This document shows, in pieces, positions 9,390 to 19,382 of a stretch of 22,500 nt of DNA. The notes beneath the pieces were generated by a model. That model did not search any database, had not been told where the DNA came from, and saw nothing but the letters and a program-made list of their open reading frames with translations. This stretch comes from Cryptomeria japonica (lineage: Eukaryota; Streptophyta; Pinopsida; Cupressales; Cupressaceae), in assembly GCF_030272615.1 (NCBI RefSeq), contig NW_026729152.1:70001-92500 (forward strand), in the 5' to 3' direction. Within the stretch, counting starts at the first letter, position 1; each line of letters opens with the position of its first letter. The position numbers and the translations under genes were made by a program.

Positions 9390-9408
9390 GGGTGGGTGGG
9401 TTCTAGGG
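9390..9408 (+). other. G-quadruplex motif
   Basis: Four G3 runs with loops T, T and TTCTA fit the canonical G3-N1-7 pattern on the + strand. Confidence 0.75.
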
Positions 9409-9721
9409 TGAGTTCCAAGGTGGGTCACAGGTTCAGTGCTAGGGTGGGTGTCAAGGCGGGTGTCGAGGTGCCTGGGTGCTAGGGTGTGGATGCCAATGTG
9501 GGTCATAGGGTGGGTACTAGGGTGGGCTGCAATGTGGGTGCCAAGGTGGGTAACATGCTCGGTGGGTTCTAAATTGGGTGCCAGGGTGGGTGTGCACCCA
9601 CCTTGCCCGAGGTGGGTGCCAAGGTGCCAGTGTGGGTGGGTGCTAAGGTGGATGCCAAGGTGGGTGAGAAGGTGGGTGATAGGTTGAGTGGTAGGATGGG
9701 TGGGTGCCAAGATGGGTCACA

Positions 9722-9740
9722 GGGTGGGTGCAAGGGTGGG
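9722..9740 (+). other. G-quadruplex motif
   Basis: Four G3 runs with loops T, TGCAA and T fit the canonical G3-N1-7 pattern. Confidence 0.75.
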
Positions 9741-10193
9741 TAGGTGCTAGGGTTGGTGTCAGGGTGGGTGGGTGCTAGGTTGGGTTCCAAGGTGGGTGCG
9801 AGGGTGAGTGTCAAGGTGGGTCACAGGTTAGGTGCTAGGATGGGTGAGTGCTAGGGTGCAAAGGTGCCAGGGTGGGTGCTAGGATGGGTCGATGCTAGGG
9901 TGAGTGGCAAGGTGGGTCCACAAGTGTCAAGGTGGGTGCCGAGGTGGGTGCCAAGTCGGCGACTGCTATGGTGGATGCCAAGGTGGGTCACGGGGTGGGT
10001 GCCAAGTTGCTAGGTTGGGTTCCAAGGTGGGTGCCAACGTGGGTGCTAGGGTGCGTGGGTTAAAGGGTGTGTCACAACGTGGGTGCCAGGATGGGTGCGC
10101 ACCCACACTGGCCAAGACGGGTGCGGGTGCAAGGTTGGGTTCCAAGCCCGGTCACAGGCTGGGTGCTAGGATGGGTGGGTGCCAAGGTGGGCA

Positions 10194-10217
10194 CCAGGGT
10201 GGGTGCACCCACCCTGG
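10194..10217. repeat. 24-bp perfect palindrome at the 7.9-kb unit boundary
   Basis: The half site CCAGGGTGGGTG is followed directly by its reverse complement with no spacer. Sequence to the right of the centre recurs 7,923 bp downstream from about 18128/18129, and homology stops one base left of the centre, so the unit boundary coincides with the dyad. Confidence 0.9.
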
Positions 10218-10699
10218 CCAAGGTGGGTCACGGGGTGGGTCCTAGGGTGGGTAACGGGGTGGGTACTAAGGTGCGTGCCAAGGTGGGTCATAGGGTGGGT
10301 GCCAAGGTGGGCACCAGGGTGGGTGTGCACCAACCCTAGCCAGGGTAGGTCACGGGGTGGTTGTCGGGGTGGGCGTCAAGGAGCCAAGGTGGGTGGCAAG
10401 TAGCCAAGTTGCGTGCCAAGGTGGGTGTCGGGGTGGGTGCCAAGGATCCAAGGTGGGTGCCAAGGAACCAAGGTGGGTGTCTGGGTGGGTGCCGAGGTGG
10501 GAGCCAGGGTGGGTCCCAAGGTGAGTGCAAAGGTGGGTGCCAGGGTCAAGGTGAGTGCCAATGTGGGTTCCAAGGTGCCAGGGTCAGGGTGAGTGCCAAT
10601 GTGGGTTCAAAGGTGCTAAGTTGGGTGCGAGGTTGGGTGCGAGGGTGGGTGGGTGCCAAGGTGTGCTAGGTGGAAGCCCGGGTGGGTCGGCATCCCATG
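10206..10699 (+). repeat. G-rich minisatellite inside unit 1
   Basis: Continuation of the G-rich minisatellite, with words such as GGGTGGGTGCCAAGG, CCAAGGTGGG and AGGGTCAAGGTGAGTGCC. It is repeated at 18129-18622. No gene is seen. Confidence 0.9.
10232..10251 (+). other. G-quadruplex motif, unit 1
   Basis: Runs of G4, G3, G3 and G3 with loops T, TCCTA and T; two further G runs follow at 10256-10263. Confidence 0.75.
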
Positions 10700-11070
10700 G
10701 GTGTCGAGTTGGGTGCCTGATGGGTGCTTCTTGTCAAGTTTTAGTCGTCGGGACTCATTTCGAGCCTTAGAGGTCGTTTCTTGTCCGGTTGCCCTGTCTT
10801 CGACCTGGGAACCCAATTTTGGTCCTCGGGTCCCATTTTTTTTTGTCTCGCATCCCACTTTTGGCCTGTGGCCTTTTCGGGGTCGATTCTCGTTTTGGGC
10901 ATCAGAGCATGTTTCTTCTCCTAAAACCCAATATTTGTTTATTAAGTCTCGGAACACATTTTTGTTCTCGTGGACCCATCATGGGTCTTGGAACGCATTT
11001 GTGGTCCTTGGGTCCCATTTTGCATCCCGAAACTTGTGTTTTGGTGCTTGATCCCTATTTTGGGTGCCCA
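10700..11070. other. T-rich spacer segment between minisatellite and 5S flank
   Basis: Lower GC content than its neighbours, with degenerate copies of TTTTGGTCCTCGGGTCCCATTTT-like phrases (10816-10850, 10990-11030) and a T9 run near 10849-10857. No coding, tRNA or transposon signature is recognised. The short frames here are identical in both units because the DNA is duplicated, not because of coding constraint. Confidence 0.7.
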
Positions 11071-11459
11071 CCTTGCACCAAGTGCGCACCCGGGGCAAAC
11101 CGAGCGCCTTGGTGCACCGGGGCAAGATCGAGCGTGCACCCGAGGCGCCCCGAACATGCACCAAGGTGCACTCGGCCCACATGTGAGCGCAGGTCGTTGC
11201 GCCCGAGGTGGTGTGTGGGCACCGCGTTGCAGACGGGACACTGCACGCACACGACGCCCCCTCCAGGTGCACGCACGTAGGCCGGGCCGGGTGCACACCC
11301 GACGCCCTAGCAAGGTGCGCGCACCCGGGCAGGGCTCACACTTGGCGAACGGGGCGCACTTCGCGAGGGAGGGTGTGCACCTCGACGGGGGTGGGTGGCC
11401 GGGGTGGATTCGCACGTGGGTCGCGGTTTGCTAAGTACACACTGCGACAAGCTCATAAC
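11071..11459 (+). promoter_or_regulatory. 5' flank of 5S gene copy 1
   Basis: GC-rich flank with GGTGCAC words. Close to the gene it holds TAAGTACA at about -28 to -21 (TATA-like position in plant 5S genes) and C at -1, both features known to matter for plant 5S initiation. The TATA-like match is weak. The rest (11071-11430) shows no gene. Confidence 0.5.
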
Positions 11460-11577
11460 GGGTGCGATCATACCAGCGTTAGTGCACCGGATCCCATCAG
11501 AACTCCGCAGTTAAGCGCGCTTGGGCCGGAGTAGTACTGGGATGGGTGACCTCCCGGGAAGTCCCGGTGTTGCACCC
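11460..11577 (+). rRNA. 5S ribosomal RNA gene, copy 1
   Basis: Encodes the 5S RNA of the large ribosomal subunit, transcribed by RNA polymerase III. It is recognised by GGGTGCGATCATACCAGC at the start, CACCGGATCCCATCAGAAC in the 5' half, and TTGCACCC at the end, about 118 nt before the T run; plant 5S is about 119-121 nt including terminal U. The closing stem GGGTGC/GCACCC is intact. The internal control region is visible: A box around AGTTAAGCGCGCTTGGG (nt 50-66), intermediate element GGAGTAGTAC, and C box GGATGGGTGACC (from nt 81). The lower stem GCCGG pairs with CCGGT, and helix IV pairs fully, including G80 with C96. GCGTTAGTGC and GGGCCGGAGTAG differ from the usual angiosperm form and fit a gymnosperm-type gene as I remember it. 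It looks functional. It sits on the strand opposite the putative Pol I promoters. Confidence 0.97.
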
Positions 11578-11583
11578 TTTTTT
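11578..11583 (+). terminator. Pol III terminator of 5S copy 1
   Basis: T6 run directly after the gene, with a second T5 run at 11586-11590 as back-up. Confidence 0.92.
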
Positions 11584-12003
11584 AGTTTTTCGCCGGGCGT
11601 CGCAATGCTATTTGAATAAACCTTTTGCCCGTTTGCGTTCTCGTCGGGGCCGGGCCGGGCCGGGGTGCGCTGCCCGCACTACCGCGCGCGCGGGGGCGAC
11701 ACCGAGCACGCACCCGAGGCGCCCCGAGCACACAGGCCACGGTGCAACCCGGGCGTTGTGCGCGCACCCCGGTGCGCCCGAGGTGCTGCGCGCGCACCCA
11801 GGTGAAATCGGTGTGCACCTCGGCCAGTGCGCGCTCGGTCGAGTCGCGCACGTTGGCCAAGGTGCACGGTGATGTTTCTTACTCTAAGGTTCCGCACCAG
11901 ACGCCCGGGACAGGTGAGCGAAGCTGGGCGGGGCCGGGTGCGCGGCCGGGGCAGGTGCACGCAGCTGGAGAGAGCTTTGGAGCACACTTCGGAGCGCACC
12001 AAT
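11584..12003. other. GC-rich 3' flank of 5S copy 1
   Basis: Contains GGGCCGGGCCGGGCCGGGG near 11647-11665, CGCGCGCGGGGGCG near 11686, and scattered GTGCGC and GGTGCAC words. It is a transition from the 5S gene to the satellite. No gene or structured RNA is recognised. Confidence 0.7.
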
Positions 12004-13498
12004 GATGCGCTCCATTCAAAAGTTTCCTGAAAAGGCAAAAAAAGTTGAGATTATAGAATTTCCCACTTGAGAGATTGTAAAAAAAAAAAATTTAAAATGA
12101 AGGAAACGCGGGTGCCAAGGTGTGCGCAGCCCAGCCAAGGTGTGCGCACCAAGGCGCCCACCCTGGCGAAGGTGCACGCAAGGTGCGCACCCGAGGCAAA
12201 CCGGACAATTAACCCAACTTTCGACTTCGCGCGCACCTTGGAGCGCACTTCGGAGCGCTCCTTGGTGCGCACCAATCTTGGGCACCTCGGAGTGCACCAT
12301 GGCGCCCACCAAGGTGCGCACCCGGGGCAAACCGAGCTCCGACTTCGTGCGCACCTTGGAGCGCACGAAAGGTGCGCACCATGGCGCCCACCAAGGTGCG
12401 CAGCCCAGCCAAGGCGTGCGCATCAAGGTGCGCACCCTGGCGAAGGTGCGCACCCGGGGCAAACCGAGCTCCGACTTCGTGCGCACCTTGGAGCGCACAA
12501 AAGGTGCGCAACCCAGCCAAGGTGTGCGCACCCCGGTCAAACCGAGCTCCGAATCGTGCGCACCAGAGGTGCACGCCATCGTGCGCACCTTGGAGCACAC
12601 TTCGGAGCCCTCCTTGGTGCGCGCCGATGTTGCGCACCTCGGAGCGCACCCGGGGAAAACAATGCAATTAACCCGACTTTCGACTTCGTGGGCACCTCGG
12701 AGCGCTCTCGGGTTCGCACCTCGGAGCACACCGAGGTGCGCACCTTTGATGCGCTGCCTTCACCAATTTCCAGAAAAGGCAAGAAAACATTGAGAAGGTG
12801 TGCGCACCGAGGTGCCCACCCTGGCGAAGGTGCACGCGAGGTGCGCACCCGGGGCAAACCGGGCTCCGACTTCGTGCACGCCGCACCTTGGAGCACACTT
12901 CGGAGCGCTCCTTGGTGCGCACCAGGGCGCGCAACCCAGCCGAGGTGCCCACCCCGGCGAAGGTGCACGCGAGGTGCGCACCCGGGGCAAACCGGGCTCC
13001 GACTTCGTGCACGCCATGGTGCCCACCGCGGCGAAGGTGCACGCGAGGTGCGCACCCGGGGCAAACCGGGCTCCGACTTCGTGCACGCCGCACCTTGGAG
13101 CACACTTCGGAGCGCTCCTTGGTGCGCACCATGGTGCCCACCAGGGCGCGCAACCCCGCCGAAGGTGCACGCGAGGTGCGCACCCGGGGCAAACCGGGCT
13201 CCGACTTCGTGCACGCCGCACCTTGGAGCACACTTCGGAGCGCTCCTTGGTGCGCACCATGGTGCCCACCAGGGCGCGCAACCCCGCCGAAGGTGCACGC
13301 GAGGTGCGCACCCGGGGCAAACCGGGCTCCGACTTCGTGCACGCCATGGTGCGCACCGCGGCGAAGGTGCGCACCCGGGGCAAACCGGGCTCCGACTTCG
13401 TGCACGCCGCACCTTGGAGCACACTTCGGAGCGCTCCTTGGTGCGCACCAGGGCGCGCAACCCAGCCGAGGTGCCCACCCCGGCGAAGGTGCACGCGA
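12004..13498. repeat. GGTGCGCACC-rich satellite, left part of unit 1
   Basis: Roughly 60-150 bp phrases built from GGTGCGCACC, CACCTTGGAGC(G/A)CAC, ACTTCGGAGCGCTCC, CCCGGGGCAAACCG(A/G)GCTCCG and GACTTCGTGC. It starts with a diverged AT-rich landmark at 12004-12112 and contains a truncated one at 12748-12794. Stop codons are rare because of composition, so frames of several hundred codons exist on both strands; these are repeat translations. Confidence 0.93.
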
Positions 13499-14081
13499 GG
13501 TGCGTACCCGGGGCAAACCGGGCTCCGACTTCGTGCACGCCGCACCTTGGAGCACACTTCGGAGCGCTCCTTGGTGCGCACCATGGTGCCCACCAGGCCG
13601 CGCAACCCAGCCAAGGTGTGCGCACCAAGGTGCACGCGAGGTGCGCACCCGGGGCAAACCGGGGTCCGACTTCGTGCACGCCGCACCTTGGAGCACACAT
13701 CGGGGCGCTCCCGGGTTCGCACCGGCGTTGCGCACCGTGGTGGGCACCTCGGAGCACACCAAGGTGGGCAGCGAGGTGCGCACCTTTGATGCGATGCCTT
13801 CACTAATTTCCATAAAAGGCAAAAAAAAAACGAGATTTTAAAATTTCCGTTTTGAAAGATAGTGAGAAAAAGGGAATGCTGGTGCCATCTTGAGCCCGCC
13901 CTGGTGCGCAGCCCAGCCAAGGTGTGCGCACCAAGGTGCCCACCCTGGCGAAGGTGCGCGCCCGGGCAATTAACCCAACTTCCAACTTCGCGCGCGCCAG
14001 GGTGGGAGCGCACCCAACAACCGGGCCTGGGAAGAGCCAATGCGAGAAACCCCACCAAACGCTCTGACAAAAAAAGAGGGG

Positions 14082-14109
14082 GCGCTCCAGTAACCCCGCT
14101 TCGGAGCGC
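14082..14109. repeat. GCGCTCC/GGAGCGC inverted repeat
   Basis: Arms 14082-14088 and 14103-14109 with a 14-nt loop, following an A7 run and GAGG. Repeated in the equivalent position in later modules (about 14553, 16434, 16905, 21929 and 22398). Function unknown. Confidence 0.7.
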
Positions 14110-14282
14110 ACCCTGGGCAAACCCAGCCAAGGTGCCCACCCCGGCCAAGGTGCAGGCGAGGTGCGCACCCGGGGCAAACCGGGCTCCGACAACGTGCACG
14201 CCGCACCTTGGAGCACACTTCGTAGCGCTCCCGGGTGCGCACCTCAGAGCACACCAAGGTGGGCAGCGAGGTGCGCACCTTT

Positions 14283-14376
14283 GATGCGCTGCCTTCACTA
14301 ATTTCCAGAAAAGGCAAAAAAAAAAGGAGATTTTAAAATTTCCGTTTTGAAAGATAGTGAAAAAAACGGAACGCGC
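14283..14376. repeat. AT-rich landmark element (representative of 14)
   Basis: GATGCGCTGCCTTCACTAATT, then AGAAAAGGC, an A-run, GATTTTAAAATTTCCG and a short hairpin, with arms TTCCGTTTT (14340-14348) and AAAACGGAA (14363-14371). Copies start at 12004, 12748, 13788, 14283, 14753, 15387, 16140, 16635, 17104, 17460, 17974, 19927, 21635 and 22130, all in GC-rich surroundings. Module lengths between copies vary from 356 to 1,040 bp. It could be a remnant of a small inserted element or a spacer regulatory or terminator element; I cannot decide. Confidence 0.85.
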
Positions 14377-15850
14377 GTGCCATCTTGAGCCCGCCCTGGT
14401 GCGCAGCCCAGGTAAGGTGCCCACCCTGGCAAAGGTGCGCACCCGGGCAATTAACCCTACTTCCGACTTCGTGCGCGCCAGGGTGGCAACCGGGCCTCGG
14501 AAGAGCCAATGCGAGAAACCCCACCAAACGCTCCGACAAAAAAAGAGGCGGCGCTCCAATAACCCCGCTTCGGAGCGCAGCCGGGGCAAACCCAGCCAAG
14601 GTGCCCACCCCGACGAAGGTGCACGCGAGGTGCGCACCCGGGGCAAACCGGGCTCCGACAACGTGCACGCAGCACCTTGGAGCACACTTCGAAGCACTCC
14701 CGGGTGCCCACCGGCGTTGCGCACCGTGGTGGGCAGCGAGGTGCGCACCTTTGATGCGCTGCCTTCACTAATTTCCAGAAAAAGGCAAAAAAAAATGAGA
14801 TTTTAAAATTTCCGTTTTGAAAGATAGTGAAAAAAAAGGAACGCGGGTGCCATCTTGAGCCCGCCCTGGTGCGCAGCCCAGGCAAGGCATGCGCACCAAG
14901 GTGCCCACCCGAGGTGCACACCCGGGGCAAACCGGGCTCCGACTTCGTGCAGGCCGCACCTTGGAGCACACTTCGGAGCGCTCCTTGGTGCGCACCATGG
15001 TGCCCACCAGGGCGCGCAACCCAGCCAAGGTCTGCACACCAAGGTGCCCACCCCGGCGAAGGTGCACGCGAGGTGCGCACCCGGGGCAAACCGGGCTCCG
15101 ACTTCGTGCACGCCATGGTGCCCACCGCGGCGAAGGTGCACGCGAGGTGCGCACCCGGGGCAAACCGGGCTCCGACTTCGTGCACGCCGCACCTTGGAGC
15201 ACACTTCGGAGCGCTCCTTGGTGCGCACCATGGTGCCCACCAGGGCGCGCAACCCAGCCAAGGTGTGCGCACCAAGGTGCACGCGAGGTGCGCACCCGGG
15301 GCAAACCGGGGTCCGACTTCGTGCACGCCGCACCTTGGAGCACACATCGGAGCGCTCCCAGGTTCGCACCAGCGTTGCGCACCTTTGATGCGCTGCCTTC
15401 ACTAATTTCCAGAAAAGGCAAAAAAAAACGATATTTTAAAATTTCCGTTCTGAAAGATAGTGAAAAAAACGGAACGCGGGTGCCATCTTGAGCCCTTCCT
15501 GGTGCGCAGCCCAGGCAAGTTGTGCGCACCAAGGTGCCCACCCTGGCGGAGGTGCGCGCCCGGGGCAAACCGGGCTCCGACTTCGTGCACTGCATGGTGC
15601 CCACCAAGGCGCGCAACCCAGCCAAGGTGCCCACCGCAGCGAAGGTGCACGCGAGGTGCACACCCGGGGCAAACCGGGCTCCGACTTCGTGCACGCCGCA
15701 CCTTGGAGCACACTTCAGAGCGCTCCTTGGTGCGCACCAGGGCGCGCAACCCAGCCGAGGTGCCCACCCCGGCGAAGGTGCACGCGAGGTGCGCACCCGG
15801 GGCAAACCGGGCTCCGACTTCGTGCACGCCATGGTGCCCACCGCGGCGAA

Positions 15851-18128
15851 GGTGCGCACCCGGGGCAAACCGGGCTCCGACTTCGTGCACGCCGCACCTT
15901 GGAGCACACTTCGGAGCGCTCCTTGGTGCGCACCATGGTGCCCACCAGGCCGCGCAACCCAGCCAAGGTGTGCGCACCAAGGTGCACGCGAGGTGCGCAC
16001 CCGGGGCAAACCGGGGTCCGACTTCGTGCACGCCGCACCTTGGAGCACACATCGGGGCGCTCCCGGGTTCGCACCGGCGTTGCGCACCGTGGTGGGCACC
16101 TCGGAGCACACCAAGGTGGGCAGCGAGGTGCGCACCTTTGATGCGATGCCTTCACTAATTTCCATAAAAGGCAAAAAAAAAACGAGATTTTAAAATTTCC
16201 GTTTTGAAAGATAGTGAGAAAAAGGGAATGCTGGTGCCATCTTGAGCCCGCCCTGGTGCGCAGCCCAGCCAAGGTTTGCGCACCAAGGTGCCCACCCTGG
16301 CGAAGGTGCGCGCCCGGGCAATTAACCCAACTTCCAACTTCGCGCGCGCCAGGGTGGGAGCGCACCCAACAACCGGGCCTGGGAAGAGCCAATGCGAGAA
16401 ACCCCACCAAACTCTCTGACAAAAAAAGAGGGGGCGCTCCAGTAACCCCGCTTCGGAGCGCACCCTGGGCAAACCCAGCCAAGGTGCCCACCCCGGCCAA
16501 GGTGCAGGCGAGGTGCGCACCCGGGGCAAACCGGGCTCCGACAACGTGCACGCCGCACCTTGGAGCACACTTCGTAGCGCTCCCGGGTGCGCACCTCAGA
16601 GCACACCAAGGTGGGCAGCGAGGTGCGCACCTTTGATGCGCTGCCTTCACTAATTTCCAGAAAAGGCAAAAAAAAAAGGAGATTTTAAAATTTCCGTTTT
16701 GAAAGATAGTGAAAAAAACGGAACGCGCGTGCCATCTTGAGCCCGCCCTGGTGCGCAGCCCAGGTAAGGTGCCACCCTGGCAAAGGTGCGCACCCGGGCA
16801 ATTAACCCTACTTCCGACTTCGTGCGCGCCAGGGTGGCAACCGGGCCTCGGAAGAGCCAATGCGAGAAACCCCACCAAACGCTCCGACAAAAAAAGAGGC
16901 GGCGCTCCAATAACCCCGCTTCGGAGCGCAGCCGGGGCAAACCAAGCCAAGGTGCCCACCCCGACGAAGGTGCACGCGAGGTGCGCACCCGGGGCAAACC
17001 GGGCTCCGACAACGTGCACGCAACACCTTGGAGCACACTTCGAAGCACTCCCGGGTGCCCACCGGCGTTGCGCACCGTGGTGGGCAGCGAGGTGCGCACC
17101 TTTGATGCGCTGCCTTCACTAATTTCCAGAAAAAGGCAAAAAAAAATGAGATTTTAAAATTTCCGTTTTGAAAGATAGTGAAAAAAAAGGAACGCGGGTG
17201 CCATCTTGAGCCCGCCCTGGTGCGCAGCCCAGGCAAGGCATGCGCACCAAGGTGCCCACCCGAGGTGCACACCCGGGGCAAACCGGGCTCCGACTTCGTG
17301 CAGGCCGCACCTTGGAGCACACTTCGGAGCGCTCCTTGGTGCGCACCATGGTGCCCACCAGGGCGCACCCGGGGCAAACCGGGCTCCGACTTTGTGCACG
17401 CCGCACCTTGGAGCACACATCGGAGCGCTCCCAGGTTCGCACCAGCGTTGCGCACCTTTGATGCGCTGCCTTCACTAATTTCCAGAAAAGGCAAAAAAAA
17501 ACGATATTTTAAAATTTCCGTTCTGAAAGATAGTGAAAAAAACGGAACGCGGGTGCCATCTTGAGCCCTTCCTGGTGCGCAGCCCAGGCAAGTTGTGCGC
17601 ACCAAGGTGCCCACCCTGGCGGAGGTGCGCGCCCGGGGCAAACCGGGCTCCGACTTCGTGCACTGCATGGTGCCCACCAAGGCGCGCAACCCAGCCAAGG
17701 TGCCCACCGCAGCGAAGGTGCACGCGAGGTGCGCACCCGAGGTGCACACCCGGGGCAAACCGGGCTCCGACTTCGTGCACGCCGCACCTTGGAGCACACT
17801 TCAGAGCGCTCCTTGGTACGCACCAGGGCGCGCAACCCAGCCAAGGTGCTCACCCCGGCGAAGGTGCACGCGAGGTGCGCACCCGGGGCAAACCGGGCTC
17901 GGACTTCGTGCACGCCGCACCTTGGAGCACACATCGGAGCGCTCCCGGGTTCGCACCAGCATTGCGCACCTTTGATGCGCTGCCTTCACTAATTTCCAGA
18001 AAAGGCAAAAAAAAGAAAAAAATGAGATTTTAAAATTTCCGTTTTGAAAGATAGTGAAAAAAACGGAACGCGGGTGCCATCTTGAGCCCGCCCTGGTGTG
18101 CAGCCCAGGCAAGTTGTGCGCACCAAGG
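15851..18128. repeat. 2.35-kb tandem block, copy 2 (internally deleted)
   Basis: Follows copy 1 directly. Landmarks at 16140, 16635, 17104, 17460 and 17974. Compared with copy 1 it lacks about 278 bp (copy 1 positions about 15014-15292, junction near 17365) and has a small extra repeat near 17730-17748. The block ends at 18128, where the G-rich start of unit 2 is joined. Confidence 0.88.
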
Positions 18129-18622
18129 CACCCACCCTGGCCAAGGTGGGTCACGGGGTGGGTCCTAGGGTGGGTAACGGGGTGGGTACTAAGGTGCGTG
18201 CCAAGGTGGGTCATAGGGTGGGTGCCAAGGTGGGCACCAGGGTGGGTGTGCACCAACCCTAGCCAGGGTAGGTCACGGGGTGGTTGTCGGGGTGGGCGTC
18301 AAGGAGCCAAGATGGGTGGCAAGTAGCCAAGTTGCGTGCCAAGGTGGGTGTCGGGGTGGGTGCCAAGGATCCAAGGTGGGTGCCAAGGAACCAAGGTGGG
18401 TGTCTGGGTGGGTGCCGAGGTGGGAGCCAGGGTGGGTCCCAAGGTGAGTGCAAAGGTGGGTGCCAGGGTCAAGGTGAGTGCCAATGTGGGTTCCAAGGTG
18501 CCAGGGTCAGGGTGAGTGCCAATGTGGGTTCAAAGGTGCTAAGTTGGGTGCGAGGTTGGGTGCGAGGGTGGGTGGGTGCCAAGGTGTGCTAGGTGGAAGC
18601 CCGGGTGGGTCGGCATCCCATG
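18129..18622 (+). repeat. G-rich minisatellite inside unit 2
   Basis: Copy of 10206-10699 with one substitution seen (G to A at 18312). It holds the duplicated G-quadruplex motif at 18155-18174. Confidence 0.9.
18155..18174 (+). other. G-quadruplex motif, unit 2
   Basis: Identical copy of the motif at 10232-10251. Confidence 0.75.
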
Positions 18623-18993
18623 GGTGTCGAGTTGGGTGCCTGATGGGTGCTTCTTGTCAAGTTTTAGTCGCCGGGACTCATTTCGAGCCTTAGAGGTCGT
18701 TTCTTGTCCGGTTGCCCTGTCTTCGACCTGGGAACCCAATTTTGGTCCTCGGGTCCCATTTTTTTTTGTCTCGCATCCCACTTTTGGCCTGTGGCCTTTT
18801 CGGGGTCGATTCTCGTTTTGGGCATCAGAGCATGTTTCTTCTCCTAAAACCCAATATTTGTTTATTAAGTCTCGGAACACATTTTTGTTCTCGTGGACCC
18901 ATCATGGGTCTTGGAACGCATTTGTGGTCCTTGGGTCCCATTTTGCATCCCGAAACTTGTGTTTTGGTGCTTGATCCCTATTTTGGGTGCCCA
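18623..18993. other. T-rich spacer segment, unit 2
   Basis: Copy of 10700-11070 with one substitution noted (18671 C for T). No gene is seen. Confidence 0.7.
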
Positions 18994-19382
18994 CCTTGCA
19001 CCAAGTGCGCACCCGGGGCAAACCGAGCGCCTTGGTGCACCGGGGCAAGATCGAGCGTGCACCCGAGGCGCCCCGAACATGCACCAAGGTGCACTCGGCC
19101 CACATGTGAGCGCAGGTCGTTGCGCCCGAGGTGGTGTGTGGGCACCGCGTTGCAGACGGGACACTGCACGCACACGACGCCCCCTCCAGGTGCACGCACG
19201 TAGGCCGGGCCGGGTGCACACCCGACGCCCTAGCAAGGTGCGCGCACCCGGGCAGGGCTCACACTTGGCGAACGGGGCGCACTTCGCGAGGGAGGGTGTG
19301 CACCTCGACGGGGGTGGGTGGCCGGGGTGGATTCGCACGTGGGTCGCGGTTTGCTAAGTACACACTGCGACAAGCTCATAAC
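18994..19382 (+). promoter_or_regulatory. 5' flank of 5S gene copy 2
   Basis: Copy of 11071-11459, including TAAGTACA about 28 bp upstream of the gene and C at -1. I see no difference from copy 1 in the proximal 60 bp. Confidence 0.5.

Larger units (their letters stand above)
8999..10205 (+). repeat. G-rich degenerate minisatellite
   Basis: Built from GGTGGGTGCCAAGGTGGGT and GGGTGCTAGGGTGGGTTCC type words with a loose unit of about 20 bp. Strong strand asymmetry: G and T on the + strand, C and A on the minus strand. No homogeneous period. The frames on either strand are low-complexity shadows. It continues into 10206-10699, which is part of the duplicated 7.9-kb unit. Confidence 0.92.
13499..15850. 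repeat. 2.35-kb tandem block, copy 1
   Basis: Colinear with 15851-18128 at an offset of 2,352 (2,351 in part). It contains four landmark modules beginning GATGCG at 13788, 14283, 14753 and 15387. The modules at 13788 and 14283 carry GAGCCAATGCGAGAAACCCC followed by a GCGCTCC/GGAGCGC inverted repeat that the others lack. Non-coding. Confidence 0.9.
10206..18128. repeat. Higher-order 5S-bearing repeat unit 1, 7,923 bp (complete)
   Basis: The segment from 10206 recurs from 18129 at an offset of 7,923 bp. Between 10206 and 12736 I see only four substitutions: 10389 G to A, 10748 T to C, 11539 G to A and 11708 A to G. After 12739 the offset becomes 7,847 because the second copy lacks 76 bp. Order: G-rich tail, T-rich segment, GC-rich flank, 5S gene, GC-rich flank, satellite of GGTGCGCACC type. 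The small differences argue against simple assembly duplication but do not exclude it. Confidence 0.95.

Noticed and set aside
10700-11070. Possible transposon fragment in the T-rich segment
   Set aside because: No terminal repeats, target-site duplication or coding remnant could be seen; it only looks different in base composition.
12700-12725. tRNA or Pol III B-box like CGGGTTCGCACC words in the satellite
   Set aside because: There is no matching A box, cloverleaf or T-run in place; the words are part of the satellite phrase.
12067-13806. Long + strand open frame (about 579 codons), and its counterpart at 19990-21636
   Set aside because: It lies in GC-rich tandem satellite; all frames on both strands are open over similar lengths, the peptide is a translation of the DNA repeat (Ala/Pro/Arg/His-rich), and there is no domain, codon bias or conserved start.
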